Positions 1-9,861 of a DNA stretch of 64,000 nucleotides are shown here, piece after piece. Source of the DNA: Cricetomys ansorgei (lineage: Eukaryota; Chordata; Mammalia; Rodentia; Nesomyidae). Position numbers and translations under genes: made by a program. Location of the stretch: contig JAMJFZ010001765.1 of NCBI GenBank assembly GCA_026225945.1, positions 86,579 through 150,578 on the forward strand, given 5' to 3'. Under the pieces are notes generated by a model, which had not been told where the DNA came from, did not search any database, and was given only the letters and a program-made list of their open reading frames with translations. Every line of letters starts with the position of its first letter. The first letter of the stretch is position 1.

Positions 1-4
1 CATT

Positions 5-457
5 TGAAGCAGGTTGCTACCATGTTTGTTTACCCTCTAGCTCAGAAGAGAAAAAAGAAACAGAAAGAAAGAGAGAAAGAAATATTTACCACTCTTCTTG
101 GCAGCCTGAACCATAGAGAATAGGAGCTGCTAGGGAGCTGGACTAATGTCTCAATGCAATACCCCAAACCTAATACCCTCCTCACTCTCTGGTCTTCAAC
201 CAATATATACTCTGAGCAAAGTGCTCAGAAGTCTAAGCTGCACCCAATCATAAGGATAAGCTGCAAATGGTAAATTTTTTTATAAAAAAGGTGCTATAGC
301 AGCACCTAAACAAATCATAGCCACCAGTAATGAATAGTCTAAATCAAACTTGCTCTCATCCACTACCCATGGATTGGCATAAAAACATATTCCAAAAACT
401 GTTCTGCATTTTTAGAGAAACTAAGTTCACAAGACTTCTTCAGAACGTCTTGTTGCA
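5..457. mobile_element. Solo LTR, family A (copy 1)
   Basis: This stretch aligns along most of its length with the LTR at 39560-40183, for example at CATAGCCACCAGTAATGAAT. It opens with TGAAGCAGG and closes with GTTGCA, so it keeps TG...CA ends like an LTR. It lacks the long AG expansion of the other copy. The left flank is only four bases long, so a target-site duplication cannot be tested. Next to it, at about 475, begins the block that is repeated at 57958. Orientation is not assigned because I see no decisive TATA box or poly(A) signal. The LTR reading rests mainly on the better-preserved copy at 39560. Confidence 0.7.
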
Positions 458-1189
458 AGTTTATGAGATTAATTCTTCTAAATTTTCTAAAGCTTTGCCT
501 CTTAAAAAGGTTGACCTATCACTTCCCCCTGTGTAGCTAGCTCTACCTTGCTGTGGAAAGTGACAGAGGAGTTTATGACTGAAGACCTTCATTTTTCCCC
601 ATAAAACAGAATTTGGTTGTAAAACATGAACTTTTTTTTGAGTTATATGCTTATGAAAATCCTTTCTCATAGAATATCAATAACACACTTCTTTATATTT
701 TCAATGCTACAGTGTATTTTTATTAGTCTCAACTTTATATCTATATTGTGCACCACTCAATTATAAGAGAGATATGATTTTTCTATGAAAATATCTAAGG
801 TTTCAATAGTACCAAGATTAATTAACAACTTAAGAGTTTGAGAACAAATCACCACAGAGTCCCCAACCTCAGTTCCCTGTGGTTTTGCCTCACAATACAG
901 TCTCAGGCATTTAATCTCATCAATTCAGTTTGGTCTCAAATCTGAACAACTTTTAAAATTCCTTTTCCCCTCTTCTTTATTCTTCTCTATGGGTCCCTGG
1001 GAATTCCCTTTGTTTTTCCAGAGGCATAAGCGTATGCACAAACTCAATAATTTCATTTTCTGAAAAGCTCTATGGAACAGTAAACGATTTCATTTATTTA
1101 CAGGTTGTTTTGTTTATCTCTATGATCCCAAAGCATTGATATATGATCCTCAAAATTTCAAAACTTTTGTATGTGTAATTCAAAAAATA

Positions 1190-1315
1190 ATAAGCTTTGA
1201 ATTTAGAGAGCAAATATGGTTGTACAGGATGGTGAAGATGGAGGAAGGGAGAAGGAGAAGCGATGTGATTATAATGTAGTCTCAAAAAAATAAAAGAAAT
1301 AAAAAACTTCCACAA
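1190..1315 (+). mobile_element. L1 3' terminal fragment with A-rich tail
   Basis: A purine-rich stretch (GATGGAGGAAGGGAGAAGG) is followed by ATGTGATTATAATGTAGTC and an AAAAAAATAAAAGAAATAAA tail. This is the usual layout of a rodent L1 3' UTR end. The same end appears at 58680-58790 and, more diverged, near 47240-47345. The sequence upstream (480-1190) may be more of the same L1 3' UTR, but I cannot confirm it. Confidence 0.6.
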
Positions 1316-1429
1316 CCTAAACGATGCATAATACCAGTCTAAATCAGCTTATTTTAAAGAGTATGAAAATACAAAAAAAATTTTCTTTCATATTTCCTTA
1401 TATTTGTATTTTTATTTTATATAATCTTA

Positions 1430-2962
1430 GGAAATCCAAAGAATCATAAGGACATATTTAGAATACTGTACTCCACCAAATTGTAAATCTAAAGAAAATG
1501 AATAATTTTCTTGAAACATACCTTCTACATACCCACCTCTACCTAGAGGATGTAAAGAAAGGGGAACCCTTATTCATTATTGGTAGTTTTGCAAATGTAT
1601 GCATCAACCATAGAATTTATGTGGTAAATTCTGAAAAACCTAAATGTAGTTTGTTTTAGTTGGGGTTTCTATTATTGTGATGAAGCACCCTGACCAAAAA
1701 GTAAGTTAAATCAAGATCTGATTAGCAAGTTATACAGACTTAAAATCCCAAGTGAAATTGAAGCAGTAATTAAGTCTCCCAACCCAAAAAGGCCCAAAGC
1801 AGCCAGATGGGTTTAGTGCAGAACTCTTAAGAGACTTTCAATGAAGAGTTAATGCCAACATTCCTTAAATTATTCCACAAAATAGAAACTGAAGAAACAT
1901 TGCTCAATTCTTTTTATGATGCCACAGTTCTTACCCTGATGCCTAAGCCAGATAAAGACCCAACAAAGAAAATTACAGACCAGTTTTCCTCATGAACATA
2001 GATGCAAAATTTCTCAATAAAATACTTTGCAAACTGAATCCATAAGCAAATCACAAAGATCATCCACCATAATCAAGTAGGTTTTGTCCAATCGATGCAG
2101 GCAGGATGGTTCAACATACAAAAATCAATAAATGTAGTTCACCATATGAACAAACTGAAAGAAATAAAACCACAAGGTCATCTCATCAGATGTAGAAAAG
2201 ACCTTTAACAAAACCCAATGCCCCTTCATGATAAAGGTCCTGGAGAGATTAGGGACCTCAGGATACACCTCAACCAAATAAAGGAAGTTTACAGCAAACT
2301 CATAGCCAACATAAACTTAAATGAAGAGAAACTCAAAGCAATTTCACCAAACCAAGAATAAGACAAGGTTGTCCACTTTCTACATACCTATTCAAGATAG
2401 TACTTGAAGTCTTCACTAGAGCAATAGGACAATTGAAGGAGATCAAGGGGATATAAATTGGAAAGGAAGAAGTCAAACTACTTTTTTTTTTTTTTTTTTT
2501 TACAGATGATATGGTAGAATACATAAATGACCTTAAAAATTCCACTGGGGAACTCCTACAATTGATAAACATTTTAAGCAAAGTAACTGGATACAAAATT
2601 AACTAAAAAAACATCAGTAGCCCTAGTATACACAAATGGCACACAGACTAAGAATAAGATCAGGGAAACAACATCCTTCAGAGTAGCCTCAAATAATATA
2701 TATGATTTGGGGATAACTCTCACCAAGCAGATGAAAGAATTGTATGATAAAAACTTCAAGTCTGTGAAGAAAGAAATTGAAAAAGATATCGGAAAATTAA
2801 AAGACCTTCCATACTAGTGGATCAGTAAGATTAACACAGTAAAAATGACCATCGCATCAAAAGCAATCTGTAAATTCAATGCAATCTCTATCAAATTTCC
2901 AACACAGTTCTTCACAGATCCTGGAAGGGCAATTTTTAGCTTCATATGAAAACACACACACT
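1430..2962 (+). mobile_element. L1 ORF2 fragment, chimeric and defective
   Basis: The fragment reads as L1 ORF2 on the plus strand. It starts near the segment ending GAATAATTTTCTTG and resumes at AAGTTAAATCAAGATC. It then runs through the reverse transcriptase region to TCACAGATCCTGGAAGG. The catalytic FADD segment lies at about 2500-2515 but follows a run of 20 T (2482-2501) that is absent from the second copy. A foreign insertion of about 155 bp splits the ORF near 1535-1690. Stops and frameshifts occur throughout, so it cannot code. The right end abuts an L1 segment in the opposite orientation at about 2985. Confidence 0.8.
1535..1692 (+). repeat. Insertion inside L1 ORF2: ORF2 3'-end piece plus start of another repeat
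   Basis: The part reading GGGAACCCTTATTCATTATT through the AAAAACCTAAATGTAGT region resembles the far 3' end of L1 ORF2. It is followed by GTTTTAGTTGGGGTTTCTA and GTGATGAAGCACC, which match the 5' end of a common rodent interspersed repeat also seen at 24287. After that, ORF2 reverse-transcriptase sequence resumes. The same three-part arrangement occurs at 58975-59170. Confidence 0.6.
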
Positions 2963-2984
2963 AACACAAAGCTCCAGGGTGCCT

Positions 2985-3700
2985 GTCATGGCTTCTTGTA
3001 TTGTTATGGGTGTGTCTTTCCGACTTCTTTTATCTTATTAAAGCTCTTATTAAAGATGCCATTCACCAGGGCTGCTTCTTCTTTTTCTTCTCCTTCTCCT
3101 TCTCCTTCTTCTTCTTCTTCTTCTTTGCCTTTAACTCAGATATTTGGTCTTTTGAAGGTGTCAACCCTATGATTTAAAATTTTTTCATTCTCTTTGCTTG
3201 TTCCACTTATATCTTCTACTTTATCTACAAATTCTGGTATTCTATTTTTTTTTAAATTTTTGCTGATTTGTTTTACTTATAAGGCTTTCCCCTAAGTCTT
3301 CTAATTAAGATATCGAAAATTCCAATTCCATCTTCATTTCAACTTGTGTTTTTTTCAATGTTTCTACCTCTTTATTGAGTTCAGATTTCAAAACCTCAGT
3401 TACATTCATTATATCACCCATGTATGTGTTTGATTTCTTTTGGGCACCACTCAAACATTTCCTGATTTCTTCTTGGAGTTCGATGAAGTTCTTTGCCTTC
3501 TGTGAATTCTTTGATAAAGTTTATGCCTTTTTTTTTTCAATTCTGTGTCCTATGCTTCATTTAGTTAGTTTTGTTTAGAGACTAATTCAATAACACTAGT
3601 GGGTTCGATGGATGACATGCTGTTTAAGCCATTCATGTTGTTTTTCTTTTTCTTTCTTCCTCTCTTTTTCTTTGTTTTCTTTTCTTTCTTTTAAAAAATT
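2985..3700 (-). mobile_element. L1 ORF1-region fragment, reverse orientation
   Basis: The plus strand reads as the complement of L1 ORF1-type sequence (TTGAGTTCAGATTTC, GGAGTTCGATGAAGTTC). A similar stretch occurs at 54330-54560 in another minus-strand L1. A TTC/TCC-rich tract lies at 3072-3128. It joins the plus-strand ORF2 fragment tail to tail, and the join is preserved in the second copy at 60430. It has no coding capacity. Confidence 0.5.
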
Positions 3701-4270
3701 TACCTGGTCTATTTGACCTGGGTATATGGATTTCCATCTTTGTTTGTGTGTCTGATATAATAATCTGGCTTTTTGTAGACTGAGGCAATGTAGGATGTGT
3801 TTGATCTGAGCTAGACGTGGGAATGGTGGATAATAAACTACTTAGTTAGATTGGGGAAAATGCCTCTCAACCACAAGGTCTATAACTAGGCCAGGCAAGG
3901 AGGTTCACTGCCCACTTGAGGAGCTCCCCTGAAAGGTGTTTCAATCCGGGAGAAAAGTGCTACACAACTATACACAGTCATTTTGGACATCAAAATAGGT
4001 TTATTTAATTGAATTGAAGGGATTGTGAAACTCACAGATGACTTTCTAATGGTCCACTAAAAGGTATGCTTTATATTGGTGACCTACCTGATGGTTTCAT
4101 TGACCCCACATGCACAGGCATATAATAACTGCCTTAGAAATAAGAGGTGACATATATCACTCTATACTTATTATTACCTGCGGTCACTCTATAATTATTG
4201 TCACGGTTACCTGTGAACTCACAGCACATTCTTGATGGGAGAACCCCCACAAATCAGTTTTTAAAAACCA
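3700..4270. other. No recognised gene or repeat
   Basis: This is AT-rich sequence with no open frame of note. The first part may be further L1-derived sequence. From about 3900 I see nothing I can classify. Confidence 0.4.
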
Positions 4271-4274
4271 TTCA

Positions 4275-4510
4275 AGAGGGAATGGAGACATGATTCTGTG
4301 GATAAGATCTCTTATTCTTCTTGTAGCAGACACTGTTGTGTTCCCAGCACCTACATAGTGACTCACAACCATCTGTAACACCAATTTCAGTGGATATGAC
4401 ATCCTCATCTGGCCTCTACATGCACAAAGCATGCATTTGGTGCACAGATGTACATGCAGATAAAGCACTCAGACACATAAAAATAAATCTTTTAAAATAA
4501 AAATAAAGTT
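4275..4510 (+). mobile_element. B3/B2-type SINE
   Basis: CCCAGCACCTACATAGTGAC, CTCACAACCATCTGTAACACC and TCATCTGGCCTCTACATGC follow the body of a rodent tRNA-derived SINE. The element ends in TGCAGATAAAGCACTCAGAC and an AAAATAAATCTTTTAAAATAAA tail. The tRNA-like head is diverged, so its Pol III promoter is probably dead. Confidence 0.8.
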
Positions 4511-4764
4511 ATGTTTGTGAATATCTTTCCTCTTTTACCCATTATTAGTGTCTGCTTTTCCACAACAACCTAGATATTATCCACAATGGAAGGAACAGGG
4601 CACCATCTCAGTTTAGCTATAGACAAAGAATCTCCTAGACACTCTGATTTGACCTCCAGTGAATTCACAGTCTATGGTATATTGAGCAACATAATCAATG
4701 TTATCTGTAAGCCCAGAGTTTACAAAAAAAAAAAACCAAAACCAAAAACCAACCACTCACCAAC

Positions 4765-5620
4765 ATTTCTTATTTTTTTATTAAATTTATTTTTTCTCTT
4801 GCATAATACATCCCAACCCCATTCTCCCTTCATTCCACTCCTCCTAGCTACCTCCAGCTCTCCTCTCCTCGAGGTTCCTGCTTGCCCTCAGAACAGAGCA
4901 GACCTCCCAGGGTTATCACTCATACAGGGCATATCAAGATGGACAAGGCAGGGCAGGCTCTCCTACATCAAGGCTAGACAAGAGAGCCCAGCAAGGGGAA
5001 AAGGTTCTTTCCAATGACAGATATAAGGGTCTACAAAAGGTGCTCTACAATTAGATATATGTAGGGGATCCTGCAGGCTCCATGTTTGCTGCTTCAGTCT
5101 CTGCTAGCCTCTAAGATTCCTGGTCAGTTGACTCTGTGGAGCTTGTTCTTTTGGTGTCTTCGACCCCTCTGTAAACACAATTATTACTCACCTATTTAAA
5201 CAATGACATCCTGAAATTTGCAAATTGATAGAACTAGAACAAATCATCCTGAGTGAGGTAACCCATACCCAGAAAGACAATCATGGTATGTACTCACTTA
5301 TAAGTGGGTATTATCTCTTAAGTAAAAAAAAATAATTATACTACAATCCACAGACAAAGAGACACTATGCAGCGAGGAGGGACCCAATGGAGATTCACGG
5401 ATCTCCTTGGGAAGGGGAAATTGAACAAACACTACAGTAGGCTTGGGGAGGACAGGAGTGTGAACAGGAGGGATACAGTAGGAGGAAAGGAATGGCGGGA
5501 GAAGATATAGGGAGAGATAACTAGAATTATGGGACATTTAGGGGGTGATCTGGAGGCCTAGTGCAGTGGAAACTCCCTGGAATCTGCAATGGGGACCCTA
5601 ACAATTCTCATTTTAAAACA
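4765..5620 (-). mobile_element. 5'-inverted L1 insertion (twin priming)
   Basis: The left part (4765-5170) is the minus-strand 3' UTR end of an L1: a T-rich start, then GGTCAGTTGACTCTGTGGAG, matching units at 31.6 kb and 32.5 kb. The right part (5171-5620) is plus-strand and holds the end of ORF2 (ATCATCCTGAGTGAGGTAAC, TGTACTCACTTATAAGTGG) and the start of a 3' UTR (CTAGTGCAGTGGAAACTCCC). In L1 order the right part precedes the left. This is a 3' end in one orientation with its upstream piece inverted, which is the known twin-priming product. It is non-coding. Confidence 0.65.
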
Positions 5621-5629
5621 CAGGAATCC

Positions 5630-6370
5630 AGTGGTTTCTGAACATTGGTAGCATAGGAGGATGTCATAGTAGTCACTGCTTCATCTGCTTGCTGGCTTCT
5701 GATAAATTTTGTTGTGCTGGTGTGATTGTTTTGTTGTTGTTGCTGTTCCTGTTAACAAGTGATGTAATTTTCTAATATCATATTTATTACATTAAAAAAA
5801 CTTCCCATAAGGATTCATCAGATAAAACCCGTAGATAGCTCCACTTACAAATTGCCATAGATCATGCATCTATGCATTGAATCAATGCAAACAGAGCAAT
5901 GCCAACTAGGGCATCATGCTCTATGTGTAGTTTGACTTGCAGATATTCCTTATCAATGTGTTGTGTAGGTGAGGCGAGAAATGTGTTTATGTCACCTTTT
6001 TCGAAGAGCATACCAAATTCACTTGAAGAAAAATGAATCCCTGCAGAAATACAAAAGGAGACAAGTGGCAGAGTGCTAGCCTGCCACTAAAGAACAACTG
6101 GGAATCTTGGAAAGAGCCTGCGGGAAAGGCACGATTGGAAGCCCAGGAAATATTCATGTGTTCCTTTTTGTTTTCTTGACTTCAAATGCTTAATATGGTT
6201 TTGTTAGTGTCTCTGGCATATAGAGGGAGAAGCTGAAGCTCAGGGTTTCAAATCAGTTCTGCAATAGATATAGACAATAATAGGTTCCCCTGGGTATATT
6301 ATTGTGATGGTCCTGCCAAGTCCACAAGATAACACTTTGCAACACTCCTCCCCATCCTTTGAATTTTATA
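5630..6370. other. Unclassified sequence
   Basis: There is no convincing open frame, SINE, LINE or LTR signature. A short GTTGTTGTTGCTGTT run lies near 5730. Confidence 0.4.
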
Positions 6371-6374
6371 CTCT

Positions 6375-6645
6375 CTCCACCTCCACAGGATCTTTTAGAA
6401 GGAAATGGTGAGGGGAGGCCAGGCTTTGAGGTTTAAAAAGTCCACACCATTCTCAGTTCTCTCTGCCTTCTACTTTTGGATCAAGAGGTAAGCTGTTTTC
6501 CTGCCACCATGACCTTGGTCCACCAACATGCAATCCAACCCTCTGAAAACCTAAGTCCAACTTCAGTGTTTTCTTATACAAGTTGCCTTGGTCTTGGTGT
6601 CTTATCACCACTATAGATAAGTAACTAAGACACATGTGTGTAAAG
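6375..6645 (-). repeat. Rodent interspersed repeat, family R1 (minus)
   Basis: CACACCATTCTCAGTTCTCTC, ATAAGTTGCCTTGG-type sequence and GGTGTCTTATCACCACTATAGA are the complement of the elements at 40995, 49086 and 62340. Those read plus-strand as TTTAATTGGGAT...TCCATTATCATCAT...TTCAAACCACCA. The family is abundant in rodents. I do not assign a database name. Confidence 0.6.
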
Positions 6646-6949
6646 TAAATATTTACAAGATAATTTGAAAACATTATCATTCTGCAAAGGAACAATTTCT
6701 GGTTCTATTCTAGCACCAATGACTACCCCAGCTAGGGGATATCCACCAGGATTATAATATGAGGCATGAAATTTCCATCTGTGGGTCAGTTTTAAATCCA
6801 ATCAAAAAGCAGTTAGTTACTCCATAACACTCATACTGTTATTGAACCAGTGGGCAAAGCTTGTCTGACACTGTTGAAGATGAGTCTTCACTGTTGTTTA
6901 TATCATGATCCATACTCACGCTATCTGGACTCAAAGCCTCCAGGTTATT

Positions 6950-7107
6950 TTCCCTCTTTTACCTTGGATCTTACAAAAGGAAACCCTGGGATTATAAATG
7001 CATACTGCCACATTCAGGTTTTGCATGAATTTTGGGGGTCCAACTAAGGTTTTGGGGCTTGCACAGTGGTCCCTTAACCTGTTGAGCCATTTCACCATCT
7101 GAAGAGT
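6950..7107 (-). repeat. Rodent tRNA-tailed repeat, family R2 (partial)
   Basis: GGATTATAAATGCATACTGCC followed by GTTGAGCCATTTCACCATC follows the complement of the family seen more completely at 41425-41735 and 42195-42515. The right end resembles a tRNA-like head (complement of GAGATGGCTC). Confidence 0.5.
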
Positions 7108-7174
7108 ATTTGTGGATCTGAATATGGAAATGCATGTGTAGTAGTAAATTACAATCTTTTACACTTAATTTAGG

Positions 7175-7446
7175 GAAAGATAAAGGAAGGATAGAAAGAA
7201 ATTTTCACCACTTTTGCAGGTGGCCTTGATAGAGAAAGAGAGAATGGTAGAAATTATCACAGCCTTTTTAAGCTGTCCAAAGCTTAGAGAGAGGACTAGC
7301 TGACAGTGAGCCATTCTAGTGTCTCAGCTCATTATCTGCAAACACAATCCCTCCAAACAATGTTCTTTTATGCAAGAATCAATGCGCTAAGGATGGACAA
7401 ACCAACCAGTGAACCACCAACCAACCTTTTACATTCTAAACAAGCC
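7175..7446. mobile_element. LTR family A, degenerate copy 3 (split)
   Basis: GATAGAAAGAAATTTTCACCAC, GGACTAGCTGACAGTGAGCC and a CAACCAACC-type stretch parallel the left and middle parts of the LTR at 39560. The copy is interrupted at 7447 by a younger LTR. Any remainder beyond 7850 is too diverged to assign. Confidence 0.45.
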
Positions 7447-7843
7447 TGTAGCTTTTGGTGGCACCCTGGGGGCACTCCTAGCTACTACCTGGAACCTCTG
7501 GCCATGTCCGCCCCACTGCTGCCTGGGGGATGAGCCAGACTCCGGGAGATGCGTGGACAAGCAAACTCTCTTTGTTCAGTACAAAGGACACTATTTATAC
7601 CCCTTATGACCCCTCATCGCCCCCCATCCCTCTCCCATTCGTCTCTTGAGTACGATCGTGGTGAAATGTCCTTTGCTGGTTGGCTCTCCTGATGTCATCT
7701 GTTCCTAGGTATCAGCTTTCACATCTGTGCGACCACTGCCCCTGTATTAGCTCCTGGCAGCCGGTTCTTAGGGAGGCCTTACTTCCTCCTACATAAACGT
7801 TCCCATAAACCCAAGTGGCATGCAATCCCAAGAGCAAGCTACA
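7447..7843 (-). mobile_element. Solo LTR, family B, with 6-bp target duplication
   Basis: The element is 397 bp long, begins TGTAGCTT and ends AAGCTACA, a perfect 8-base terminal inverted repeat. It is flanked by CAAGCC (7441-7446) and CATGCC (7844-7849), a six-base target duplication with one mismatch. Read on the minus strand it has a TATA box (complement of CTATTTATAC, 7591-7600). Six-base duplications and this length fit class II (ERVK/IAP-like) LTRs. No internal retroviral sequence is attached, so it is probably a solo LTR left by recombination. The TATA region could still act as a promoter. Confidence 0.85.
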
Positions 7844-7849
7844 CATGCC

Positions 7850-8168
7850 AAGGTTAATTTTAGTGGGTAGTCTTAACACAATAGTCTATTAATGAATAGC
7901 TGAATTTTAGGTCTGTATACTTGCTACAATAAAGGGGGGCAGGCATTCAGGGGTAAATTATCTATTTGCTTTTTCAAGCTTGCTGACATATTGTCTAGAC
8001 TTCATTTCTCATCTTGACTACCACTTTGTCTCTATGGGAAGGTCAGTTTTACCAAGAATAATTTTTTATATCTCTACAGAAAGCATGACTAGTATTCACA
8101 CATGCCAAAGACTTGAAGGCCAGTAAGACTGTTATAATTACTTAGACTTGAGATGGCAGTGTTCCTCT
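7850..8168. other. Unclassified sequence
   Basis: This is AT-rich sequence with no recognisable gene or repeat. It may hold the remnant of the older LTR into which the 7447 element inserted. Confidence 0.35.
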
Positions 8169-8169
8169 C

Positions 8170-8395
8170 CCAACAAGCCCAGGAATTGATTTGAGTTTTC
8201 ATTATAAGGACAAAATAGACAATATTATTGATGAGAGACTATTGTCACCATACAGTAAAGTTGAGAATGGGGCAAAGCAGTTTGTGGGCTTCAGACTCTT
8301 AGCAAAGTGAAAAAACCAGGTTCTTTGTCAAGCTGGTTACATCCACAGCCTGGGTATCATAGGCCCTCAACAGCAGGGCATACCAGGAACTAAAG
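8170..8395 (+). repeat. Unnamed dispersed repeat (pair with 29845)
   Basis: ATTATTGATGAGAGA, ACAGTAAAG with GGGGCAAAGCAGTT, TTTGTCAAGCT and AGCCTGGGTA occur in the same order and spacing as at 29845-30045. I do not recognise the family. It could be L1 3' UTR or LTR-derived, since an L1 3' UTR follows directly. Confidence 0.5.
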
Positions 8396-8399
8396 ACTG

Positions 8400-9050
8400 G
8401 ATAACTCATAGGTGATTTCTAATGGTGTCATGCCCTGAACAGAGATTGATGCCTATCCCAGTCCTCATCAGAAAGGCCCCCATTCTGCTGTTGATGGGAG
8501 CATATGGAGAGGTCCAGGGCCAAATATCATGCAGAGTTCAGAGAACTATGCAGAAGAGGGTGAGGAGGAATGGCAGAGTCCAGAGGGGTTGAGGTCACCA
8601 GGAGAACAAGCCCCACAGTGTCAACTGACTAGCACTCTCAGGGACACATGGAGACTGAAGGGGGCAGACATGAAATCTGCATGGTCCCCTAAATCTATCT
8701 TATGGTTCTCTGGATTGGATTGGTCCTATTGTAAAACTCCTACAGGCTTGTGTGAGGGAGTCTTTGAATACTTTATCTGCCCTCAGGACCCTTTTGCTCA
8801 GGCTGGGTTGTTTAGCCCACCCTTGATATAGGGACTAGTGCCCACACTGTTCCATCTTGCTATGCCATGTCCTGTTGGAGCAGCAACCCTGGGAGTACTG
8901 TTCTTTTCTGGGGAGAAGGGGGTGTGGGTGAGGATGGGGGTAGATCTGAGGGACAGGGGAGATGGAGCAAATTGGGAGGAGTGGAGGAGAAGGGTGGTCA
9001 GGATGTACTATATAAGTTTTATGAGAGAAGAAAAATAAAATAAAACACTA
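8400..9050 (+). mobile_element. L1 3' UTR and tail, 5' truncated
   Basis: GTTGATGGGAGCATATGGAG, GCAGAGTTCAGAGAAC, AGAAGAGGGTGAGGAGG and CACAGTGTCAACTGACTAGC match, in the same order, the complement of the L1 3' UTR at 32500-32690. The element continues through a G-rich purine stretch (8900-8995) to GGTCAGGATGTACTATATAAG and an AAAATAAAATAAAA tail. It is non-coding; the G-rich tract is a known property of rodent L1 3' UTRs. Confidence 0.75.
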
Positions 9051-9336
9051 AAAAAGAACATGAATGTTCAGTACCTTTGAATTATTCAGAGGCATTGCTT
9101 GGAGTGTGCATTGTTAAGGTATATCTAATCTTTGCTTCACCAGAATATCACAATAAAATTAGGAACATAGGAACACAGGCCTGGAAAAGGTTAGCAACAC
9201 TAAGAAGTCTGTTTTGGAAGACACCAGCTTGATAAAAATAATTTAGAACAATGCTTGGTAGAAAGTCTACGTGATACAAGAGGCATGAATACATATGAAA
9301 ATGCATAAGTATATAAAACTAAACAGAAGTCATATC

Positions 9337-9496
9337 ATACACACACATACATACATACATATTATGTACATATCACACTCATACATACATACCACACACA
9401 TACGTGCATACACACACACGCACACACACACACAGACACACAACCCATGTACATATGCACATATATACACATATATGCACACACACATACACAGAT
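9337..9496 (+). repeat. CA-rich microsatellite
   Basis: This is an impure array of CA, CATA and CACACG units, purest at 9410-9440. Short frames read from it are artefacts of the repeat. Confidence 0.9.
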
Positions 9497-9509
9497 AAAT
9501 TTAGGGCAT

Positions 9510-9622
9510 TTCTTTAATACGCAGTTTTGTTATGTAGCCCAGATTGACTGTAAATTCATAATCCTCTACCTCATTCTTCTTAGTGCTGGAATTACAGACA
9601 TGTGGCATACTGTCTAGAAAGA
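9510..9622 (-). mobile_element. Old B1-like SINE fragment
   Basis: TTTTGTTATGTAGCCCAGATTG followed by AGTGCTGGAATTACAGACATG is the complement of the 7SL-derived B1 body. It is diverged and incomplete, and abuts the CA array. Confidence 0.6.
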
Positions 9623-9861
9623 ATTTATAGTTAGAAGCTGTTTCAGCACACCAGGTGTAGGGGCACATGTTATCATTCCTTCATGTGTGTAGCTGTCCCA
9701 ATCAAAAGTATTTTGCTGAACACTAGCTTCCACTTGAGGACAATCCATGCTTTTCTTTTAAGATCTGAGACCTAAATTGGGCTTGGGTTCTGAGGCTGGC
9801 ACTGAATACATCATAATTAAATCATATCATAATTAAACATTTTTTTCATGTGAGGCTAAAA

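Larger units (their letters stand above)
475..3625 (+). repeat. Large direct repeat, copy 1 (about 3.1 kb)
   Basis: The order and content of this block reappear at 57958-61190 in the same orientation. Shared landmarks in order are: CTACCTTGCTGTGGAAAGTG (near 543 and 58028), a GGATGGTGAAGATGGAGG-type L1 tail, a chimeric L1 ORF2 with an identical foreign insertion, and an L1 ORF1-like stretch on the opposite strand. By eye the copies are roughly 80-90 percent identical. They share internal junctions between unrelated pieces, which favours duplication of a composite over independent insertions. It could instead be a composite retroelement that moved as a unit. Confidence 0.8.
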
